Made by a program: the position numbers and the translations under genes. The notes beneath the pieces are model-generated. The model made no database searches and was not told the DNA's origin. It worked only from the letters and a program-made list of their open reading frames with translations. Positions 18,600 to 29,323 of a stretch of 32,550 nt of DNA are shown here, piece after piece; within the stretch, counting starts at the first letter, position 1; every line of letters starts with the position of its first letter. Source of the DNA: Ectocarpus siliculosus (Eukaryota; Sar; Phaeophyceae; Ectocarpales; Ectocarpaceae); contig FN649733.1 in assembly GCA_000310025.1 (NCBI GenBank), forward strand, positions 2,340,905-2,373,454, in the 5' to 3' direction.

Positions 18600-20970
18600 C
18601 GTGTTTGCTGCTCCTCAAAGCTGCTATCTGTGCTACTCCTCTCCTTCTCTCAAATGTACTTGCTTGTCTCTCGCCCAGCGAGAGCACAAAAACTTTCTGA
18701 CACCAAGGCTGTCTCTATTTTTCTTCGATCGCCGCTTTTCCGAATTCCAACACGCCTCCACAAACCACGGATTCAAATACGTACTGAATCTTCACATTCT
18801 CTCTGCTCCGCAAGGTCTACATTTTCCCCCCAAGCTTGGGTCTCTATCGACCTCTAATTTCACTTTTTTTTCTGTCCCTGTCTTTTTCATTCGCATAGCC
18901 CACCCTTTGCCCAGCAGGGTCTCAAATGCTCATCTCGATCGACAGTATGGTCAGAGGGACGGGGGTGGGTGCCTTCTCAAGAGTGCATGCCTAGCAGTGG
19001 GTGTCTTCTCGAGAATTATGCCTTGCCTTCTTTCGCTCTCGTCTCTCCTCGCCTTTCGCCGGTGGGGTCCCCACGACAACACCAACGAACAACCTCGATT
19101 GGTTTTTTTCTTGCTGACTGAGTAAAGATGGGTGCTGCCAGGGAATGGGCATGACCATAATGCTTGCTGCAGTGCCTATGTGACAACTTTCGGGGATGGT
19201 AGCGTACGCACGCATGATGTTGCGTTGTACGTCATTATTCATGATGATGTGGGTTGATGGTGTTGTGACGAGAACTACAGCAGTAAATGCAAGTTTGCCC
19301 GGGCGTTTTTTGCTCTGCCGAGTGACAGGGACTAATTTTTGAACGATCCGCGCGTTCTGGTGGTCTCCTTCATTCGGGTGGGTGTGATACTGCGTACTGG
19401 ACAGATCATCAGCGAGCATCATTAGCGAGGAGATTGTTGACACAGCATCGAGTCCCTCGACACGAAAAGTTCATACAGTGGGTGGCCCGAAATACATAGT
19501 GGCATGTAGGGGCAAGAGGAGAATATGCCATTTTTCAGGGCAGTGCCATTATTCGATATATTGGGCTCATGCACATGTCGAGATTGATTGTGACAAGAGA
19601 TATGTATTTATGCCCTATAGGGATGGATGACGGGAAATTCCACTATTATGGAAGTTGCCACTATATGGGGCCATACGCACGCATGGATGGGCGTTCTGAG
19701 AAGTGCCCTCTCTCTCCGTTCCAGGGCCGGTCGCGGCTGTTCTTTTCGGGAGCGCTCGAGCGACATGTTCATCAGACCCTCCGGCCGACCATGCTGGCAA
19801 ATTTTCAAGCCTTTAAGGAGGACTATTATTGCTGGTTATGGTCGGTGTTTTAGTTATATTTGGAGTTTGTTACTAGATGCCGCACTCTACTTGCCGTTTT
19901 CGGCAGTGTCGGGTACGCACTCGGCGGAGTTGACATGTCGCTCGCCGCGTCCATCGGTCCGCTTTTCTGGACGCTCCCCTCTTCTCTCAGATTAATTTCT
20001 CTCAGAATATTCGGAAGATAGAACAGAACAGGCTTACGATTCCTGGAGAGCCATTGCTTCTTGCGGATGGGGATGTTTAAGGACGTAAGGCGAGATCGCC
20101 CGTGTAAGAATACGTACGACAAGAGGTCTACTCCTCCTGCGGCTGCAATCGAGCATGGTGGCGAGGTCTCGCCTAGACCACACGCTCCTGCCCATCGTTG
20201 CTGCTGGTGATTGTGGTTGTTGTTGTCATCAGCTGACTGTGATCACAGAAAAAGTGCCCGGACTACGAACCTCAGCCAGAACGGTGGTGTATTCCCGGTG
20301 TGGTGACAATACTGAAGTCCTATGATTGAATACGGCATAGAATGACCTCTGCGCAGCATAATTGTGCCATCAGGCTCGAACGTGATATATTTCAAGTGCT
20401 TCCGGAAATACCGCATTGATTGGTGTAGGAGGGCGTGTTACAGCTGTCCGATTGAACCTACGCGTGGAATGCTCCGGATTCACGCTACAGTCACCAGGTA
20501 GAGCTACTGCGGGCGCGGCATTTGATCCAAGGTGGTGTGAACGGAGACTTGGGATATGGCCGAGAACGTGACGTTTTATGTAGATTGAACGCATTACGTT
20601 ACTGTAGATGTCACAATACTGCCCTCGCTGCCTGGCTGTGATGACGATCCCTCTGTCTGTGTGGCACAAGAAAAGTTCCAGCGAGAGGAATATGCGAGAG
20701 ATTCTCGAAAGTGCGGCAGAGACAGAGAGGCGTGTTCGAAAACCTCTCAAGTTCGAGACTCGGTGAGTAATTCGTCAGCATTGGAAGCGATCCACCGGCA
20801 AAATCTATGCAGACAGCACAGAATCACGGACATACACCCGCGTGCATCCAGAGCGTCGAAAACCAGAGGTCTTGAAAATTTCCAAACAACAAGGACGGAG
20901 ACCGCCGGCCGCAGTGTTGTATACGCAACATGTGCAGCGCTTGAGATAATCTGAGGAATGTGTACAGCAG
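18600..20970. other. No recognised gene
   Basis: The open frames here (for example 18,466-19,125 plus, 18,991-19,443 minus and 20,370-20,750 minus) are short, lack domains and have unremarkable composition. No terminal repeats or RNA genes were seen. Confidence 0.5.
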
Positions 20971-20974
20971 TGTG

Positions 20975-21895
20975 TACAACAGTCAAATCCATTTTCGACA
21001 CGCCCAGACAACAAACCGCAGCCCGTGGGACATACGGATATTGATGAATTCCGCCCATTCAATCGTTGCAAGCTGCATCGCTGAGCAGTCGCGGAATATT
21101 GTATCCCGTACTCCCCGCTGGCCACTCTAGTCTCTCCCGCCGCGACGCCTGTCTGTGAGCCTCGCCGCGAAGCCTGTCTGTGAGCCTGTCACCCCGCGAG
21201 AACATCTCAACTTTTTCTGCTCCTTGTGAAAATTGCTGATTGTCCTCAACGGTCGGCCCCGGGCTCACTTCCTTACCGCAGTCCCCATCATTGTTTCCTC
21301 TAGTCCCACCAAACGTCCGGCTTCTTCTTCACAACAGCGCCTACATAGTACATGAGCAGCTCTTGAGCGAGGCAGGGGATCAGAGCGAGGGACTGTCATA
21401 GAGCCAGTGTCAGTGGCTCCGTGTATCGCTTATCGTCCAATCATACACCTCCCGTAAACTTTGTAAATTCATGTTATCGGCACCCAAACAACAAACCGCA
21501 GCCTGTGGGGCATATAGATTGGTGGATTCCACCCATAGAATCGCGAACTTTTGTATCCCGTACCTTTCCCGTACTCCCCGCTGACCACTGAAGTCTCTCC
21601 CGCTGGGACGCCTGTCTGTGAGCCTGTACCACCTAGCGAGACATCTCACCATCCTCCTCCTCGTGAGCATTGCTGAGTCCTTATCTGTTGGTCACGGTGT
21701 GTCCCCATCATTGCCTCCTCTAGTCCTACCAAGATCCGGCTTCTGCTTCACACAACAGAGCTCATTACCATAAGTAGACTCGCGAGCGAGGCTTGTTGGG
21801 ATCAGAGACCAGAGACCAGAGAGGGACTGTCATAGAGCCAGTGTCAGCAGCACCGTGACTCAACGATCGTGCATTCAGTGCAACCCCCCCATAAA
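20975..21895. repeat. ~480-bp diverged tandem duplication upstream of the ankyrin gene
   Basis: Copy 1 (about 20,975-21,455) and copy 2 (about 21,455-21,895) align with offset ~480. Shared blocks include ACAACAAACCGCAGCC (21,010/21,490), CCGTACTCCCCGCTG, ACGCCTGTCTGTGAGCCT, GTCCCCATCATTG, and GGGACTGTCATAGAGCCAGT (about 21,393/21,825). Copy 1 has an extra internal duplication of GCCTGTCTGTGAGCCT. The start of a third copy (TAAACGTTCAAATTCCCATG) appears at about 21,892. On the minus strand both copies read a similar peptide containing AAVCCLG, so they may derive from an old exon. Function unknown. Confidence 0.75.
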
Positions 21896-22014
21896 CGTTC
21901 AAATTCCCATGCGCGTGTGCTCTTTGGCGGTGCTCTTCCTTTTTGCATTTGCTTCCTTTGGTTTGGCGACTTGGCGACGCTTTCACTTCACACTTCACAC
22001 GCTTCGCTTCCTAG

Positions 22015-23527
22015 GTGCGCACCACAGAGACACGTGGCTGGATTGACATCTCCCACGATAGTCAACTCGCCCAGAGGAATTTCTTGAGCTCAGAAGTGAG
22101 ACACACATCGTCTATCATACCAGGCTACGAAGAGCGTTCGAGCATCCTGCAGGATCTCGGAGACACAACATTCAAACTGGTGCGCGATAGGGCCACACCC
22201 GACCAGTGGGCCGAGTGGCTGAGGGCTCCGCTGGAGCATGCGGCAGCCACGGGTAACCGTGACCTGGTAGATAAGCTGCTGGGAGCCGGGGCCAACGGCG
22301 GTGCCGGTTGGCGGGGTTGTCATGGCAAGACTCTGCTTCATGCGGCTGCTGAGGGCGGCAACGTGCAAGTAATCACAAGGTTGCGCAATGCAGGGGCAGG
22401 GGAAGACATGAAAGCGAAAGCCCTCGACACCGGGCATACACCCCTGGATCTGGCGGTTATTGGCGGGAAGGAGGCTGCTGCAAAGGCGCTGATCATGGCT
22501 GGGGCGAATGTGAACATGCTCGACGCCACGAATGACGGCCCGCTTCACCTCGCGATCACAGGGGGTCATGTGGGAATCGCCAAGGATCTGCTGCTTAGCG
22601 GAGCCAATCCTGTTCAGGCAGGATCGAACGACAATTTCGCCATCCACCTCGCTGCTTGCTATGGTTTAGATGAGGTGGTGTTGGCATTGGTCCAGAAGGG
22701 CGTTGACCTGAATTGCGTCAACACCAGAGGAGAAATTCCCCTCTGTGTGGCGTTGAGAGGGGACCACGTTGCCACCATAAAAGTGCTCGCGCTGACCCCA
22801 ACTTCAGACATTTTCTGCACTTCGCAGCGCGCGAGAACAAATCGGCCGCCATCCGAGCGTTGCTCGAAGCCGGAGCCGATATCGAAGGTCGGAGTCGGAT
22901 CGAATCAACCCCACTCCATGCCGCAGCATACTTTGGCTCATGCGCAGCCACGCTGACTCTGTTGGAACTGGGAGCCAACGTCCAACTCGAAGGGAAAAAG
23001 AGGATTTACCCCGTTGTACTGCGCGTGTTCGCAGGGCGATCACGACTCCGCGGACCTGTTGTTGAGATGGGGTGCGGACGAGACAGCCGTAGACAAAATG
23101 GGAGAGACCGTCGTCTCCACGGTGATAAAATGTGTCGCTGGAGCCCCCGAAGCTTCTCGCCCGTGTTTCCACGCTACTGGCACGTGCTCCGCAGGACAGG
23201 GCCTGACGTCGCTGGGGCTTCCTGGTCGTTTGCCGTGCCCACCCAGACAGGGTGCGGCTGGCAGCGGAGGTCCCTGCCGCAGCAGCTGAGGCTACCGAGC
23301 AGCTGCAGGAACGTCCGAGGGGTCGTGCTAGGACGGGCCAGGTGGAGGTCGAGGCGGAGGTGGATGAGACAAACGGAGGCGGGGGTGGAGCAGGCGCGAG
23401 GACTGGCGATCGAGCCGGGATTGAAGCTGTCGGTGAAGGCACCGTTGGCGAGTTTGATGGTGTGTCGGCCTGGATAATGGCACTGGCAGAGGAGGGCGTG
23501 TTCCGCAGGATCGTGGGCTTCCTGTAG
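22015..23527 (+). pseudogene. Ankyrin-repeat protein, brown-alga type, broken by frameshifts
   Basis: The leader reads FKLVRDRATPDQWAEWLRAP, which I associate with a large Ectocarpus ankyrin family, followed by ankyrin units such as GKTLLHAAAEGGN, GHTPLDLAVIGGK, DGPLHLAITGGHVGIAKDLL and FAIHLAACYGLDEVV. The frame then shifts three times: near 22,785 (continuing ADPNFRHFLHFAARENKSA), near 22,995 in an A-run (continuing GFTPLYCACSQGDHDSADLL) and near 23,120-23,150 (continuing FLVVCRAHPDRVRLAAE). There is an in-frame TGA at 23,204-23,206. It ends AEEGVFRRIVGFL and TAG at 23,525-23,527. Joined frames match one gene, with no room for introns at the shifts. No ATG lies upstream of the conserved leader in frame (22,015 is GTG), so the first exon may be missing or spliced from upstream. 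Ankyrin repeats mediate protein binding. Assembly errors are an alternative to real decay. Confidence 0.8.
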
Positions 23528-24595
23528 TGCGTTCAAGGTCAGTCACGTTGGTCCATTCCTGTGAGGTGTTCGTTGTTTTTGCTGTTCACATGGTTTGGCG
23601 TATCTTTTGGTTCTCTTCTGTGTACCGCACAGGTACCGGTATTGTTGTCATAACGAAAACAGGACAAGCGTCCAACCTTTAGGCGGCATCTATTTGATGT
23701 TTGCCGCGGCAAGTTGTGACGGCAAGAGTATCGCACACAAATCCTACCAAGTACTAGCGCGGTTTGAGGTGGTTGTGTATACACAGGTCTTCACCCGTTC
23801 ACACTCCGCCTACTGGATCGTACTAGCATAAGCCCCCTCATCTGTCCACCCCCAACTCTTTGTTGTTAGTTGTAGGGTAGGGAAAACCGATGGAATGTCG
23901 CGAATCTCCAAAACAATGCTTCTTGCTTGCGTCGGCGTCTATTTTGTTGCCTTGTTCCTATGATATTTGTAGCCGTGTTCGTTTGTTTGATGGGTGAACT
24001 GAATTTGTTGCATCCTTACATGTCGTGCGATTACGGTATTGGCAGACTGTGCTATGGTTGTCCATGACATGGTCGATCATGCATGTCCGTAGCTCTCACC
24101 TTGGTAGCCCCCAATAGGGGTCAATAGGCGGGGGAATTATAGACAACACAGCTCAAGCAATGCGCGATATGACCGACTTCGATGAGCAGTGAAGAGCTCG
24201 TTCAGCTGCTGGAGCTGGTATGTGTCGGAGCCAAGGCCTCCTTGGTAGTTCGTTTTAGGTCTTATGATTTAGCCCAAGTCAGGGCGACTTGGGGGCGAGT
24301 CTCTACCTCCCTACAGCGGGGCACCGCAGACTGCAGTAGCCTCTCTGTGTGAGGATGCTCGTGCGGCGGAACTATTGCCACGAACCGTAACATCCCCCCT
24401 AGTATATTATGGACTTACAATATACTACGCCTTACCCTGTGCTCATAACTAGAGGAGTGACAGAACCGCGAAGTTCTGCACCAACCGATATGCCTCGAAA
24501 AGGAACTAATCCACCCGATACTTCACGTCGCCATCTCATCTCTCTCTTTCTCTGAGGGACACACTTTCGAGAAAACCCTCTCGTGAAGTCGTTGG
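23528..24595. other. No recognised gene; one inverted repeat
   Basis: Presumed 3' flank of the ankyrin pseudogene. A perfect 9-bp inverted repeat TAGTATATT/AATATACTA with a 10-nt spacer lies at 24,400-24,427. No coding signal was seen. Confidence 0.5.
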
Positions 24596-24596
24596 C

Positions 24597-27500
24597 ATGG
24601 AGAGCGATCTCCATGCCAGTGGAATAGACCGACATACCCCACTGGCTACAAGCGATGTCGCAATCGGGACAGTGATTGCGACCAAGTCCTACAGGACCTA
24701 CCAAGTCCACGCATGCGTACACACATGCGAAGACACACCATTCCAACATCGACTCAGTACCACCTACGGAGAAGGAGCAAACACGAAGGCTCAAAATGAA
24801 TCCCCAACACAAAGAGTGAATTCCCAGACCCCACCTCAAACGATACCTATTCCACACGAAATATCATCTCCAGATTCCACCATAGCATCCCCCCACCATA
24901 CATTCCACGCCAAAAACACGCACACGAAAAGCGATCGATTACGTCCCCCCACCAAGACATAAACCCAACAAAGGAATCGTAAGGTGCGATGGAGGCCACG
25001 TTCTAGCTCTTGTTGCGTCAGCTGCTGCTGAGGCTTTAGCCGTCCGCCCAAGTCTTTTTGGGAAGGAAACCTAGGGGGAAGACGCAGAGCTTCACGGGCG
25101 GACAACGGCGCACGCGGTTGGGTGCGGGGAATAAGCTGGGAAGCTAATTCCGGGTAGTTCAGATGCCACAGCGTAAAAAAGGCATCCAACTGTAAGCGTG
25201 TGAAAGTCTGTAGTAGCTTGAACTCTGGCAACCACACCGACTCCACACCAGTATGGCAGACAGCTTATTGCTCGCACACCAGAGAGCCTGAAGGTGAATT
25301 CACTCGGCCACACTCTGATTGCGAAACGAAGACTGCCTGTTCAGGCCGTTATAATATGCGACGCAAATTCGGGCAAAGGTTACGTCAGCAAGATTCTACG
25401 GTAATCTGCGCGAGAGATGGGTGGCAGTGACTCAATTGTTTCTGCTCTGGACTACTGGGTGTCTCGAAGGCAACCCGAAAATCGTTTCCTTGGGGGCTCG
25501 GGCACGGTGTTTGTCACAGGAACCAATGCGAAACCTGTTTGGGGACTTCCCTTCCTGTGACGTTGGCGATTGTTGCTGGTCTCTCGCACCCGTACTAATG
25601 CTCGAATCGATGTTTCCTGACAGGCGAGATTCTGACCCGATCATGACCTCCCCCCAAGCGGAAGACCATTCACGGAAGACCATAATTTACGTGATTTCGT
25701 TTGTCAACATGAGCAACATTCCTATACCAGCTTGTATGGCTGGCGCCATCTCCACCTGTGAGCACGGCAACACCTTGCCTGGTGGTCGAACGAGTTTTAG
25801 TACCGTCTGTCAGCAAGCTGATACGTTGGTGTTTCCCTGTCCGTGCTACCCCTTTCCCCCTGTCCATGTGCGCTCTTCCGAAATTTTATTCCGGGCGTCA
25901 ATCAGCATCGACGCGTGGCAATGTGGTCTGGATGACCAATGGTGAAGGATCTCGAGACTCGCAAGCAGACGCGTCTCCGTTCTCGAGAAAACTGCAACGT
26001 TGTCGTGCGCTCGGTGCTTGCTAGGCGTTCCTCAAGCCCAATGTACGTATTCCAGCTCTGGCCAAGCCCGCGCCCCGTTGCTGTACCCACGAGACACGAG
26101 CAAGTTCTTTCAACCCCACCGCCAGGTCGGCCGCTGTCATTCTCTGTCATTCTGGGGTTGTTTTTGTTTTGTTTTTTTGTTCTACTCTTTCGATGTGTTG
26201 CCCAGCTTTGCATTTGTTGCTCCGCTCGATTTGGACGGCAAGACGCCCTCTTCGTCGGTTCCCGGAGAAAACACTTTCAAATAATTCGTGTTTCTCTCGC
26301 TGTTGGACAGCTTCTCTCTGTTGCTTGGCCTTTCGGGTAGTATGCTTTACATCTCCTGGTCTTCACTCGGTTAGTGCTTGCAGTGAAAGTGTCTTCGTGG
26401 CTCTTTTGGTCGCTGGTAGCTTCCTCCTCCAAACACACTACTAAAGTCGATCGTACCTGTTAGTTATTTTTCTGTTGTTGCTGTCTCGCTGCACTTGTGC
26501 CACCGTGTCCTGTGTGACGGGTGCTTTCGTTGGCCTACTTGTGGCGGCGTTGTACTGTTTCTTGGGCATCGTCCCTTTCTCCCTCTCCTCTCTCCTTTCT
26601 ACTTAAGCGCCTTCCGTTTTGTCTCTTTGACTTGAATTTAGCGTTGTGTGAGTTTTAATCTTGATTTCAAAGGAGGCCTGTGGAGGTAGACGCGTGAAAT
26701 GTAAGTTTTGAGCAACCTCTACTGTCGCCCTGTGCGAGAATCAACGATTACTGTTTTTCGCGATGCCACCCGACTGGTCTTGTGTGTCTGTTGTACAATT
26801 TCTGGACCTCTTCTTGCGTTTGTTTTCAAAATTCGCCAATATCAAAATTGCTCTTCTTCCCCCCCTTAACAGACCGACCTCTCATCCTATACTACGCGGC
26901 CTCTCGCTTCGTGTTATTTCTTTGGCGAGAATTCTGCCCCATCTCGTTTTGGCCGACAAAGTGGACGGTGAACTAGCAGACACGGCGTTAGGACACGGAA
27001 CGGGGGAGGAAATAGCACCGCTGCAACCACCACCAGCCACTTGTTGCGTTTGCTGCGCCATCTGTGAGGAGCGTCACCAACAAACCATAGGATATTATTC
27101 TAAACAAGGGCGATCGATATATATATATGAAATATGTCTGCTGCCTCTGAACCAGCCTCCCGCATGCAGTAACCAGCAGTTGAGCCATGTCATGGCGGTA
27201 TCAGGAGGGGGGCAGAGCTATGAAGAATTTTGGTGGCGTCAGGGGAGAGGGTGCAGAGCAACGCAGGAAGCTACATGGTTCGGACATATTTGTGTCGCAC
27301 GAGTGTGCATGTGTGCAGCATGGTTGTGAGCGGCATGCGGTCCGCCAACCGTCAAACGCCAGAGAAAAAGCCAACGGCGGTGTGGGACGAATACACAGCA
27401 GGCTTGCGCTCTCCAGCCCTGACAAAAGCCGACTGAAGATCACAGGAAACGGTCGAGTGAGACAACACACAGGCACATGTGACAGCACCGGTATGACACG

Positions 27501-27722
27501 AAGGCTGCACTGTTTCATCTGAGATCAAGAGGACACTGCAGCTGATTCAATGCCGTCGTTGTGTGTCACGTGTGTGTGTGTCACCCGCGCTGCTGGTGGA
27601 CAGCGCCGCTGGTGGACAGCAGCGCGTGTTTATGCGATGTGCCAGGCGCTGCGTGCCTCCTCCAGAAAGGGGCATGCATGCGTGTTGGCACACAGCAGGT
27701 GGTTTTGGGACACAGCAGTAGT
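24597..27722. other. No recognised gene; several unclassified open frames
   Basis: Open frames include 24,597-24,962 plus (121 codons), 24,836-25,246 minus (136 codons, with LPEFKLLQTFTRLQLDAFF near its start), 25,421-25,945 plus (174 codons) and 26,763-27,329 plus (188 codons). None shows a known motif or convincing splice partners. The 25.2-kb minus frame has the most protein-like start and could be a transposase fragment, but I cannot name a family. Confidence 0.4.
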
Positions 27723-28012
27723 AGAGGGGTTGGGTTTGGGTTGGGTTGGCATGCGTGCTGGCACACAGAGGTTTTGGTTTGGTTTGGTTAGGTTTGGATA
27801 GGTTGGGTTGGGTTGGGGTTGGGTTGGGCTGGCTAAAACGGTTTGGTTTAGTTAGGTTGGGTTAGGTTGGGTTGGGTGGGGTTGGGTTGGGATGGGGTTG
27901 GGTTGGGGTTGATTCGCCGCCGTCGCTTCGTCGTTCGTCACCGTTGGGTTGGGTTGGGTTGATTGGGTTGGTTTTGGTTGCCTTTGGTTTGGTTCGGCTA
28001 GGTTTGGTTATC
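27723..28012. repeat. Second G-rich TTGGG/TTTGG repeat tract
   Basis: It has the same sequence style and orientation as the tract at 140-420. Both contain a GCCGCCGTCGCTTCGTCGTT-type core (27,915-27,950 here), and both contain TTGGTTTTGGTTGC(G/C)TTTGG. The order of modules differs, suggesting repeated rearrangement of one satellite family. Confidence 0.75.
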
Positions 28013-28155
28013 ACTTGATTTAAGAGTTGAGCAAGTGGGACAAGTTTCACTTGATTGAAGAGTTGAGAAAGTGGGATAAGTTTCACTTGATTAATCTATC
28101 GATTCTGATCACATTTTTTACTTGAATAATCTATGGATTCCGATCTTCACTTGAT
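28012..28155. repeat. 36-bp tandem repeat with degenerate CACTTGATT copies
   Basis: Two 36-bp copies starting CACTTGATT at 28,012 and 28,048 differ at few positions (AGAGTTGAG, AAGTGGGA and AAGTTT are common to both). Shorter related units starting CACTTGATT or ACTTGAATAATCTATGGATT follow to about 28,155. The array directly joins the G-rich tract. Confidence 0.8.
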
Positions 28156-28224
28156 TGATTTAAAGTATCGAAATTTCGGACAAGATTTCTTCATTGCTTT
28201 TTTGCGGGATTGTGCTGGCTAAAA

Positions 28225-28290
28225 CCCCAATTTGCAATTGGGGAAAAATTGCAGAAAAATTCAATTGGGGAATTTGCAATTGGGGAATAG
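28225..28290. repeat. TTGCAATTGGGGAA short repeat
   Basis: The words AATTTGCAATTGGGGAA and ATTCAATTGGGGAA recur three times in about 65 bp. This is simple sequence of unknown origin. Confidence 0.65.
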
Positions 28291-28811
28291 GTATGGCCGG
28301 TGTCACCCCGGCGGTGAGTACACCCCGCCGTAGCAGAGGGACAAGGACGGAATCATGCCCTTTCTACTTCTGGACTTGGTGATCTTTGAATCGTTTGTTT
28401 GGCACTCACTTCGTTTTGGCATCGCGTGCCGAACGGGAGCGATGGGCTCAATTTTTGGTTTTACATCATAAATCTCCTGCGCCCGATATGTCGCCAACGA
28501 CGTCTTATACCCGGCTGTTTCTCTATTCTCGGTTTTTTATTTTTGTTTGTTGTGAAGAACTTGAAGGGGTATGTAGAGGAGAGTGAGAAAACGCGTTTCG
28601 GCAATTATTGAGGAGACGAAGGAGATTGACAGGACAGGAATGCACAAGAGAAAACCCTTTCGATTCGGTGTGGTGGCAATTTGACGATGTTTAGGACGGG
28701 CACGATACTGACGAACAGAATACCTCGTAGATGTTTCTGACGACAGCATGAATTTAGCGGAAATAGTAGCGCGGGGTTAGCTCCAGCCTGGTCTGAAGCC
28801 CGCTTTTCCCC

Positions 28812-28991
28812 CTACTCCCCCGCTGCGGGAGGACGTCGATCGAAGCCAACCTCAAGTGGTTTTAGGGAAGGGTTAGACATGCACTTGGGCCAAATGAGTC
28901 CCAGAAAACTTTTCCTTCGATATTGTTCTGGTGCATCCCTGATCTTCACAACAAACTGCGTGAGCTGATCGCGGAGACTGGACGACGCCAT
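28812..28991 (-). CDS. Small unrecognised ORF or first exon
   Basis: An ATG in good context (AAGATGGCG) at 28,991 opens 59 codons ending at 28,812: MASSSLRDQLTQFVVKIRD, then a basic stretch (QYRRK) and no known domain. The amphipathic start resembles a first coding exon, so the stop may lie within an intron. No clear donor-acceptor pair was found. Listed because its start context and composition are better than those of neighbouring frames. Confidence 0.3.
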   Translation of the reverse strand: MASSSLRDQLTQFVVKIRDAPEQYRRKSFLGLIWPKCMSNPSLKPLEVGFDRRPPAAGE

Positions 28992-29323
28992 CTTCGACAG
29001 CTGGCGAAATAGAGAGGCCGTGTCGGTCCAACAGCAGAAGCACCACCTAGAATGTACCATTGCTTCAACAAGCGAAACGACACAAACATACTCTGTAATC
29101 AAGCACAGCGAAGCCCACACGACCTACCGCTCGCATAGAAAGAGACGCTAGCAGTGCAAACAGTCTGCAGCGACACACCGACACGGGGCAAGGCATACTC
29201 TAAACATGCAGGCGCTACGGCCGCCGCTGACCTTGTGGTGTCTTGACGCAAGTAACGCTTCGGCCAAAGGCTCGCGCTCCTGAACGCAGCAGTCTCTCCG
29301 TAACCCCATCCTTCTCCTAAACA

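Noticed and set aside
24120-24430. Solo LTR beginning TGTTACGG on the minus strand
   Set aside because: No second LTR, no matching end and no target duplication could be found.
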